This document shows positions 1-7,586 of a stretch of 36,224 bases of DNA, piece by piece; within the stretch, counting starts at the first letter, position 1; each line of letters begins with the position of its first letter. A program made the translations under genes and the position numbers. The stretch is from an uncultured Acidobacteriota bacterium (lineage in GTDB: Bacteria > Acidobacteriota > Thermoanaerobaculia > Multivoradales > SZUA-115). Under the pieces are notes generated by a model. It saw only the letters and a program-made list of their open reading frames with translations. It was not told the origin of the DNA and made no database searches. Location of the stretch: positions 1 to 36,224 of the forward strand of contig CALMKX010000085.1 in assembly GCA_937867335.1 (NCBI GenBank), read 5' to 3'.

Positions 1-328
1 CGACGAGCGCGGCCTGGGTCGCCGCCGAAGGCAGGACGCCAGCGGCGGCCACCGTGAGCACAGCGCCCTGCGTGGCGGCGACCACCTTGCGCCACCGGCG
101 CGGAGGCAGCGGTGCGCGCAGCCACGGCACCAGCCATCCCGCCGCGAGGAACACATAGCGGGCCGCACCGATCGCGAGCACCCACGCCCCCGCCGAGCGG
201 GCGACGTCGACGCTCAGCACGAGGATCAGGAAGGCGTCGACCTCGCCGTCGAAGCGCGCGCCCCAGGCCGTCGCCGTGGCAGTGCGCCGCGCGACCCAGC
301 CGTCGAGCGCGAAGTAGACCCGCTGGTC
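1..328 (-). pseudogene. CDP-alcohol phosphatidyltransferase fragment (actinobacterial-like), cut at both ends
   Basis: Reading the minus strand from 328 to 1 gives an open frame with the CDP-alcohol phosphotransferase signature DGxxARx8GxxxDxxxD, seen as DGWVARR, then G-ARF-D-GEV-D, followed by hydrophobic helices (AFLILVLSVDVA, WVLAIGAARYVFLAAGWLV). The family transfers a phospho-alcohol from a CDP-alcohol in the membrane during phospholipid synthesis. The frame meets a stop (TGA, 338-340) just upstream, so the N-terminal helix and start codon are absent, and the first Asp of the extended signature (DxxDG) is replaced by Phe. The C-terminus runs off the window. From memory, the helix region most resembles actinobacterial homologues, unlike the rest of the window. 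It is a fragment, either a decayed gene or a piece joined in by misassembly. Confidence 0.7.
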
Positions 329-649
329 ACCACATCTTCAGCCGCACACTACCTTGACCCGGATCCTCGAACGGTCCCGCCGACGGACCCGCCGGGTTTC
401 TCTTCCGGCCCACGTAATCCTGGTCGATTACGACACGCGACCCATCCGCGTTCTCGTACGCACAATCCGAGGTCTTGGCGCGACCCAGCCGTTCTGTATC
501 GACCAGTTGGGCCGCCGGGTTTCCGAGCCGTTCTGAGCCGCGCGCCGCCGCGCGGAGCGCGCACGTTTCGGCGCGAGGCGGTTTTTTCGTGACTCGATCG
601 CCGGTCGCGTTGTAGACTGGAGGGCACTAACCAATCAGAAGGAAGCACC
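329..649. other. Unassigned stretch between the two broken genes
   Basis: No gene can be called with confidence. A minus-strand frame without a start codon is open from 626 to its stop at 327-329 and reads protein-like near its end (DQDYVGRKRNP, then RLKMW-stop). The exactly antisense plus frame (354-536) is equally open. Third-position GC in both frames is visibly lower than in genes elsewhere in the window. The stretch also holds a GC-rich hairpin followed by a T-run and a possible promoter and ribosome site leading into position 650. It could be the end of a foreign gene, or non-coding. Confidence 0.3.
538..587 (+). terminator. GC-rich hairpin followed by T6
   Basis: A 7-bp perfect stem (538-544 with 549-555, four-base loop) is followed by a second GC-rich arm region and then six T at 582-587. 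This is the layout of an intrinsic terminator on the plus strand. No convincing plus-strand gene ends just upstream, so what it would terminate is unclear. Confidence 0.4.
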
Positions 650-1543
650 GTGAAGAAGAGCAGTCGCCGCCGTCCGTGCAGTCAGCGGAAGATTTCCATC
701 ATCAACCTCGACCTCGAATTCGTCGAGGTGGGCTTCGACGCCGCCGGGCGTACCGACTCGGCGGCCCTTGCAGCCGCCGTGGATGGCGACACTCTCTGTG
801 TGGCGGTGCAATCCCCGAACTACTTCGGCGTCGTCGAGCCCTGGGCGCCGGTGGCCGAGGCCGCGCACCGGCACGGAGCCCTCGCCGTGGGCGTAGTGAC
901 CGAAGCCCTGTCCCTCGCCCTGCTGGCGAGCCCGGGCGAGGCGGGAATGGACATCGTCTGCGGCGAGGCCCGTTCTTTCGGGCTGGCGCTCGCCTACGGC
1001 GGGCCCTACTTGGGCTTCTTCGCCTGCCGGGACGAGTACAAGCGGGCGATGCCCGGCCGGCTGGTGGGCGAGACGGTGGACGTCGACGGCCGCCGTGCCT
1101 GGGTGCTCACACTCTCCACCCGCGAGCAGCACATCCGGCGCGAGAAGGCCACCTCGAACATCTGCACCAACGTGGCCCTCTGCGCCACGGCCGCCACCAT
1201 GTACCTCGCCCTCCACGGCAAGCGGGGCCTGCGCCGCCTGGCGGAGATCAACCTCCAGCGTACGGCGGCCTTGCTCGCGCGACTCGAGGGCAGCGGCCTC
1301 TCCCGGCGCTTCGCCTCGCCGTTCTTCAACGAAGTGGCGCTGCGCTCGAGCCGGCCGGTGGCATCGCTGCTTTCCGGTTTCGAGGCCCAGGGCGTGCTCG
1401 CCGGCGTGCCGCTTGGGCCGGACTACCCCGAGTTCGCCGACAGCTTCCTGGTGGCGGTGACCGAAACCAACCCGGTCGAAGAGCTCGACCACTTTGCCGT
1501 CGCCGCCAAGAGCCTCGCTTCCGGCTCCGCCCCCATCGCCTGA
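650..1543 (+). pseudogene. gcvPA: Glycine dehydrogenase (decarboxylating) alpha subunit, N-terminal third missing
   Basis: This is the P-protein alpha half of the glycine cleavage system, which with GcvPB decarboxylates glycine and passes the aminomethyl group to lipoyl-GcvH. The frame (297 aa) matches the family from about residue 20 onward: QSPNYFGVVEP, then SLALLASPGEAGMDIV, FGLALAYGGPYLGFFACR, MPGRLVGETVD and REQHIRREKATSNICTN. Normal GcvPA is about 440-450 aa, so roughly the first 150 residues are gone. In their place is a short basic leader (MKKSSRRRPC...) with no resemblance to the family, starting at GTG 650 behind a GGAAG-type ribosome site. Family similarity begins near 705, which is the likely joint. 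It lies 9 bp upstream of gcvPB, so the operon arrangement is normal. The product is unlikely to be active if the sequence is right; more probably the true 5' part was lost at a chimeric contig end. Confidence 0.85.
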
Positions 1544-1552
1544 GGACCCGCC

Positions 1553-3043
<1,491 letters not shown>

Positions 3044-3101
3044 AGGCCGAAACAAGGACACCTGCGGCCGCCCCGGCAACCGCCCAACAGGGCCTCAGGC
3101 T

Positions 3102-3173
3102 GTAGGGGCGTAGCAGGCTGCGCCCTCGGCCCGGCGGCCTCGGCATCCCGGGCGCAGCCTGCTGCGCCCCTAC
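3102..3173. repeat. Long imperfect palindrome between convergent genes
   Basis: Two 24-base arms (3102-3125 and 3150-3173) are reverse complements with a single mismatch and enclose 24 bases. The arms begin GTAGGGGCG and end CGCCCCTAC. The element lies in the 205-bp gap between the converging gcvPB and dppC-like genes. It could serve as a two-way terminator, although it lacks a T-run, or be a dispersed REP-like element. GTAGGGGCG...CGCCCCTAC palindromes recur in several environmental genomes as far as I recall. Confidence 0.75.
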
Positions 3174-3248
3174 GGCCGATCGGGCAGGCCGGTGCCTGAG
3201 CCGGCCGACGATTTCGTGGGGGCGGCCCACCGTGGCCGCCCTCTTCTC

Positions 3249-4238
3249 CTACTCCGACGACTGCGAGCGCTGGCGGGGGTCGAGGCGTTGTTTCAGGCCC
3301 TCGCCCAGCAGGTTCCAGCCGATCACCGCCAGGGCGATCGCCACACCCGGCAGGAGCGACACCCACCAGGCCTGGGGCAGTGAATCCCGGCCGTCGTTGA
3401 TGATGGTGCCCCAGCTCGCCTGGGGCGGCTGGATCCCCATGCCCAGGAACGACAGGGCGGATTCGGCGAGGATGATGTTGCCCACCAGGATCGGCCCCAT
3501 CGCCAGCACTGGGGCGAGCGAGTTGGGCAGCAGGTGCCCCACCACGATCCGCCAGCTGGGCAGGCCGGCGGCCTCGGCGGCGAGAATGAAATCCCGCGCC
3601 GCTACGTCCTTGATTTCCGCCCGCACCAGCCGGCTCACCTCCATCCAGCCAGTGCCGCCCAGGACCAGCACCAGAAGGCCATTGCCGGGGCGGAAGAGGG
3701 CGGAGAGGGCCAGGATCAGCACCAGGCTCGGCACCGCCAGCAGGGCGTCCACCAGCCGCATGAGCGCGTGGTCGAGCCAGGGCCGGGCGGTGCCGGCGAT
3801 CGAGCCCACCCCAACTCCCAGAGAGAGGGCGAGCAACACCGAGACCAGCGACAGCGTCATCGAGACCCGCGCGCCGTAGAGCAGCCGGGAATAGAGGTCG
3901 CGGGCGTAGCGGTCCGTGCCGAGGGGGAAGCGGAGCCGATGCGGCTGCCCGCTCGGGCCGGCTGCGAGGTCATCGGCCGCCACTTCACGCCACTCCCCCT
4001 GGCGCTCGAGCCGGAAGCCGCCCAGCGCGAGAGGCTCGCAGCGATCCCCGCAGAGCCGGCGCCCGTCGGCGAGCTCGAGGCAGGTCATCCGGGTGGCGGG
4101 AGGGCGGTCGCCGGCAGCGAGGGGATCGTGCTGCTCGTTGGGGGGATGGGGCGCCAGCCACGGCGCGAGCGCACCCAGGGCGAAGAACAGGCCCACCAGC
4201 GTGGCGCCGGCTGCGAGAGCTCGCTTGCCCCCTGCCAT
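3249..4238 (-). CDS. Peptide/nickel-type ABC transporter inner-membrane permease, DppC family
   Basis: This is one of the two membrane subunits of a family-5 (oligopeptide/dipeptide/nickel) ABC importer, 329 aa. One helix near the N-terminus (about 10-30) is followed by a periplasmic segment. The LGTDRYARDLYSRLLYGAR motif and five or so helices come next, with the ATPase-contact EAA loop at EAAGLPSWRIVVGHLLPNS. The C-terminus shows the usual SLLPGVAIALAVIGWNLLGEGL. Between about residues 40 and 104 there is an extra segment that ordinary DppC proteins lack, with three cysteines (53, 63, 67). The start at 4238 follows a GGAAGGGAGAG ribosome site. It is the third gene of SBP-dppB-dppC, 19 bp after dppB. 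Substrate is unknown; di/oligopeptides are the default guess. Confidence 0.93.
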   Translation of the reverse strand: MAGGKRALAAGATLVGLFFALGALAPWLAPHPPNEQHDPLAAGDRPPATRMTCLELADGRRLCGDRCEPLALGGFRLERQGEWREVAADDLAAGPSGQPHRLRFPLGTDRYARDLYSRLLYGARVSMTLSLVSVLLALSLGVGVGSIAGTARPWLDHALMRLVDALLAVPSLVLILALSALFRPGNGLLVLVLGGTGWMEVSRLVRAEIKDVAARDFILAAEAAGLPSWRIVVGHLLPNSLAPVLAMGPILVGNIILAESALSFLGMGIQPPQASWGTIINDGRDSLPQAWWVSLLPGVAIALAVIGWNLLGEGLKQRLDPRQRSQSSE

Positions 4239-4257
4239 CCGCCGCTCTCCCTTCCTC

Positions 4258-5226
4258 TCAGGCGAGAGCCGGCCGCAGGCGAGGGTTCAGGGCCAGCTGG
4301 GCGAGGTCGGCGCCGAGCGTTCCCGCCACCACCAGCACCCCCGACAGCACGGTGCCGCCCAGGACCAGCGGATAGTCGAAGCTCTGGATGCCGATGAAGA
4401 GGGCCTGGCCCACGCCGGGCCACGAGAACAGGGTCTCGATCAACAGCGAACCGTTGAGCAGCCCCGGCAGGGTGTAGCCCAGCACTTGCACCAGCGGCGT
4501 GAGCGAGTTGCGCAGGGCATGGACCAGCAGCACGCGGGCTTCGGAGGCTCCCTTGGCCCGGGCGGTGCGGATGTAGTCCTGCGAGAGAGCCTCGAGCAGG
4601 CTGGCCCGTAGCAGCCTCACCGTACCGCCGAAGCCGCTCAGGCCGAGCACGGTCGCAGGCAGGACCAGGTGACGCAGGAAGTCCGCCACGGCCGGCCAGC
4701 CGCGCACGCTGGCGGCGTCCGGCGAGCGCATATGCCCGGCCGGAAGCCAGGGCAGCCAGCCGCTGAAGGTGAGAATCGCCACCAGGCCCAGCCAGAAGAC
4801 GGGCAGGGAGTTGAGCACCAGGGCACTTGCCTGCACCAGGCGGTCGGCGCCCTGGCCCGCCCGCCGCACGCTCCACAGCGCCCCGCCCAGGGCGAGTGCG
4901 AGGTGGATCAGGATGGCGGCGGTGGAGAGCGCCAGGGTGGCCGGGAAGGCGTCGGCGAGCACTCGCAGGACCGGCCGATGGAAGGTGAAGGAGGTCCCCC
5001 AGTCCAGGCGCAGGAGAGCGCTTCGGAGCCAGCGGCCGTACTGCTCGTAGAGCGGCCGGTCGAGGCCCCAGAGCTGGATCAGCCGTTCGCGTTGTTCCGG
5101 GTTCTGGTTCTTGAGCAGCGCCGTCGGCTCACCGGGTACCGCATGCATCAGCACGAAGACCACGGTCACCAACAGGAAGACCAGCAGCAGGGCTCCTGCG
5201 ATCCGGCGGAGCAGGTACGCTGCCAT
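4258..5226 (-). CDS. Peptide/nickel-type ABC transporter inner-membrane permease, DppB family
   Basis: This is the second membrane subunit of the importer, 322 aa and of normal length. It starts MAAYLLRRIAGALLLVFLLVTVVFVLMHAVPGEP, typical of DppB: one helix, then a periplasmic stretch (LWGLDRPLYEQYGRWL). The EAA loop is visible as RTARAKGASEARVLLVHALRNSLTPLVQVLG, and the C-terminal half has LLNGSLLIETLFSWPGVGQALFIGIQSFDYPLV. Its ATG lies only 6 bp after the stop of the binding protein, so translation is likely coupled. It pairs with the DppC-type subunit downstream; the ATPase subunits are not in the window and must be encoded elsewhere. Confidence 0.95.
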   Translation of the reverse strand: MAAYLLRRIAGALLLVFLLVTVVFVLMHAVPGEPTALLKNQNPEQRERLIQLWGLDRPLYEQYGRWLRSALLRLDWGTSFTFHRPVLRVLADAFPATLALSTAAILIHLALALGGALWSVRRAGQGADRLVQASALVLNSLPVFWLGLVAILTFSGWLPWLPAGHMRSPDAASVRGWPAVADFLRHLVLPATVLGLSGFGGTVRLLRASLLEALSQDYIRTARAKGASEARVLLVHALRNSLTPLVQVLGYTLPGLLNGSLLIETLFSWPGVGQALFIGIQSFDYPLVLGGTVLSGVLVVAGTLGADLAQLALNPRLRPALA

Positions 5227-5232
5227 GGCCGC

Positions 5233-6897
5233 CTACGGGGATCGCCACCAGTCTTCGATTTGCCAGAAGCGACGCAGCGCGTTCGGCTGCAGGCCGTGGA
5301 CGCGCCGGTGATAGGCCCCGAGGTCGTGGGCCTCGTAGAGCAAGGTCAGCGGCAGATCCTGGTGCACCAGCTGCTGCACCTCGAGCAGACCCTGGTGGAA
5401 CTCTTCCAGGGTGGCCGCGTTGCGGGTCTTCTCGAGCAGGCGATCCATCTGGGGGCTCGAGTAGCCGAAGATGTTCTGCGCTCGGCCGATCGACTCGGTG
5501 GCGAGAGCGAAGGAGAGGTCGAGGTCGGTGGGCATGGTCCAGCGCGCCAGCAGCGCATCGAACTCGCCCCGATCGGCCTGCTCCATCAGCGGGTTGAAAG
5601 CCACGAAACGCAGCTGGGCGTCGACGCCCACCTTGCGCAGCTGCTGCTGGATGAGGATCAGGGCGTCCTGGCGCTGGGGATTGCCCGAGTTGGTGGCGAG
5701 CTCGAAGCGGAAGGGCTTGCCGCCGCGATCCAGGATGCCGTCGCCGTCAATGTCCCGGAAGCCCTCGGCGGCGAGGATCTCGCGCGCCTTGGCCGGATCG
5801 TAGGGCCAGGGCTTGAGGCTGCGGTCGTAGGCCCAGACGTCGGAGATGATCAGTGAGTTGCTGAGCTTGCCGTAGCGGCCGTAGATCGCCTCCACCAGAG
5901 ACTCGCGATCGATCGCCAGGGTCAAGGCCCGGCGTGCCGCGGGGGAGTGGAACAGTTCGCGGCGAGTGTTCCAGGCCACGAACGCGAAGCTCCTCGACAG
6001 CCAGGAGACGACGCCGAGGGAGGGCTGGGCTTCGATCCGCTTGACGTCGCTGGGAGTGATGCCGAACACCACATCGAGGTTGTCGGCCAGAAACTCGGCG
6101 ACCAGGCTGCTGACTTCCGGCACCACTCGGATCACCACTTTGTCGAGGTAGGGCGGGTGGGGGGAGCGGAAGTGCGGGTTGGGGGCAAGCACCAGCTCCT
6201 GCTGCCGGGCCCAGCTCTCCACGGTGTAGGGGCCGCTGGTCGCCAGGTGCTCGACGAACCAGTCGTCGTTGCTATGCCAGCGGGCGAACGGCAGCTGGCT
6301 CCAGAGATGGCGGGGGAGGATCTGCCCTTCGTTGATCTGCAGCAAAGGGTTCGCCGTCCGCCGGCTCAGGTGGAACTTCACCGTGGCCTTGTCCACCACC
6401 TCGACGTCGCGGATGAAGCGCTTGAATTGCGAGGAGTCCCAGGCCACCTCGGGGTTGGTCTGCGCCTGCCAGGTGTAGCGGATATCCTCGGCGTCGATCG
6501 GCGTTCCATCGCTCCAGAGAGCGTCCTTCTGCAGATGGAAGGTCACCGTCAGGCCGTCGGGGGAGATCTCCCAGCTCTCGGCGAGGTCTGGGCCGAAAGT
6601 GGGTGGGTGATCGGTGTAGTCGGGGTTCTCCCGCAGCAGCTGGCGGAAGAGCACCGAGGCGATCTCCTGGGTCACGGTGGTGCTCAAGGTGCTGTAGGGG
6701 TTGATGCTGCCGATGTCGGCGGTGACCCCGACCACCACCCTCCCGCCGGCGACCGGATTCTCTGCCGCCGGAGCCGGCACCGGGGTGGGTGCCGCCGGTG
6801 CGGATCCGCCGCCACAGGCGGCGAGCAGCAGCCAGGCGAACCCCAGGACCCCGCCGCTGAGGGCGGCGATCGGGCGCTTCCAAGCTGCTTGCTTCAT
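5233..6897 (-). CDS. Family-5 extracellular solute-binding lipoprotein of a peptide ABC importer
   Basis: This 554-aa protein captures the substrate outside the inner membrane for the DppB/DppC channel. The N-terminus is a lipoprotein signal with lipobox LAAC (Cys28), followed by a Pro/Ala linker. The mature part has the SBP_bac_5 pattern: VAGGRVVVGVTADIGSINPY, FGPDLAESWEISPDGLTVTFHLQKDALWSDGTPIDAEDIRYTW, the mid-domain AFVAWNTRRELFHSPAARRALTLAIDRESLVEAIYG, and a D-rich loop (DIDGDGILDRGG) inserted in lobe II. Such calcium-like DxDGDG loops recur in family 5 proteins. It is the first gene of the minus-strand operon and is divergent from the MarR gene. A weak GATAAC -10-like element (6909-6914, minus) sits close to the start. 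Confidence 0.94.
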   Translation of the reverse strand: MKQAAWKRPIAALSGGVLGFAWLLLAACGGGSAPAAPTPVPAPAAENPVAGGRVVVGVTADIGSINPYSTLSTTVTQEIASVLFRQLLRENPDYTDHPPTFGPDLAESWEISPDGLTVTFHLQKDALWSDGTPIDAEDIRYTWQAQTNPEVAWDSSQFKRFIRDVEVVDKATVKFHLSRRTANPLLQINEGQILPRHLWSQLPFARWHSNDDWFVEHLATSGPYTVESWARQQELVLAPNPHFRSPHPPYLDKVVIRVVPEVSSLVAEFLADNLDVVFGITPSDVKRIEAQPSLGVVSWLSRSFAFVAWNTRRELFHSPAARRALTLAIDRESLVEAIYGRYGKLSNSLIISDVWAYDRSLKPWPYDPAKAREILAAEGFRDIDGDGILDRGGKPFRFELATNSGNPQRQDALILIQQQLRKVGVDAQLRFVAFNPLMEQADRGEFDALLARWTMPTDLDLSFALATESIGRAQNIFGYSSPQMDRLLEKTRNAATLEEFHQGLLEVQQLVHQDLPLTLLYEAHDLGAYHRRVHGLQPNALRRFWQIEDWWRSP

Positions 6898-6987
6898 AGC
6901 TCTTCGAGGTTATCACGGGCGATTGCCGCGCCGGATCGGCGGTCGCTACGGCGAAGCGGTGATTTCCGCCACTTTCGAGGCCGCGCC

Positions 6988-7016
6988 TTGCCTGTGGCGG
7001 CAAGATCCTGTATAGT
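6988..7016 (+). promoter_or_regulatory. Sigma-70-type promoter of the MarR gene
   Basis: The -35 box TTGCCT (6988-6993) and -10 box TATAGT (7011-7016) are separated by exactly 17 bp. The -10 overlaps the left end of the palindrome at 7015-7029. The expected start of transcription is only about 6-8 bases before the ATG at 7031, leaving no room for a Shine-Dalgarno site, so the mRNA would be nearly leaderless. Confidence 0.65.
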
Positions 7017-7029
7017 TGTGACTACCAAC
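7015..7029. promoter_or_regulatory. Operator palindrome O1, probably bound by the adjacent MarR protein
   Basis: The 15-mer GTTGTGACTACCAAC is an inverted repeat (GTTG...CAAC; 5+5 bases when the flanking A/T are counted). It covers the edge of the -10 box and the predicted transcription start of the MarR gene, an ideal site for autorepression. A second copy lies at 7558-7572. Confidence 0.65.
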
Positions 7030-7030
7030 T

Positions 7031-7540
7031 ATGACGCCCTCCACCGCCAATTCGGATCCCGGCCTCGAGGCCGATGCCCAGGAGCTCCACGCCGCTCTTT
7101 CCGAGCTGGTGCGGGTCTACCAGTTCCGGGATCGGGATCGCATCTGCTGCCACGACGTTTCGGTGACACAGTGCCATGCCCTCGAAGCTCTGCTCGAGCG
7201 CGGACCGCTCACCTTGAGCGCCCTGGCGGGCGAGCTCTTCCTGGACAAAAGCACCGCCAGCCGCGTGGTGGCCACCCTCGAGCGCAAGGGCTACGCCGCG
7301 AGGGCCACGCATCCGGAGGATTCCCGGGCCGTGCTGCTGACGGCGACCGCCGCCGGGCGGGAGCTCTGCCGCCGCATCGAGCACCAGCTTGTGCTCGAGG
7401 AGCGAGAGCTCGTCGCAGACCTCGAGCCGGAAGTGCGGCGAGGGGCGGCCCTGCTGCTGCGCCGTCTGGCCAGGGCCGCGCGCAGGCGCTCGGGCCTCGG
7501 CGGCGAGCAAGGCGAGCCAGCGTGTTGCTGCGAGAGTTGA
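7031..7540 (+). CDS. MarR-family winged-helix regulator with clustered cysteines
   Basis: This 169-aa dimeric DNA-binding repressor is of the MarR type. The winged helix is clear: SVTQCHALEALLERGPLTLSALAGELFLDKSTASRVVATLERKGYAARATHPEDSRAVLLTATAAGREL, with recognition helix DKSTASRVVATLERKG and wing HPEDSRA. Unusual features are an N-terminal pair Cys39-Cys40, Cys48, and a CCC run at 165-167 near the end, which together suggest soft-metal, metalloid or thiol-oxidant sensing. The ATG at 7031 sits directly after the operator, so the message is close to leaderless. An internal start is possible but would cut into helix 1. The gene is followed 46 bp later by a flavoprotein with a cysteine-rich tail and the same operator. 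The natural inducer is unknown. Confidence 0.93.
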   Translation: MTPSTANSDPGLEADAQELHAALSELVRVYQFRDRDRICCHDVSVTQCHALEALLERGPLTLSALAGELFLDKSTASRVVATLERKGYAARATHPEDSRAVLLTATAAGRELCRRIEHQLVLEERELVADLEPEVRRGAALLLRRLARAARRRSGLGGEQGEPACCCES

Positions 7541-7557
7541 GTTTTTTTGCCGTGATC

Positions 7558-7572
7558 GTTGCTAGTGACAAC
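7558..7572. promoter_or_regulatory. Operator palindrome O2 in front of the flavoprotein gene
   Basis: GTTGCTAGTGACAAC, read on the minus strand, gives GTTGTCACTAGCAAC. This matches O1 (GTTGTGACTACCAAC) at 13 of 15 positions; the two differences are a symmetric pair. It lies 14 bp before the flavoprotein ATG and just upstream of the AAAGGAG ribosome site (7574-7580). A weak promoter TTGAGT (7537-7542)-17-TGCTAG (7560-7565) overlaps it. Confidence 0.65.
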
Positions 7573-7586
7573 CAAAGGAGTCTGCC

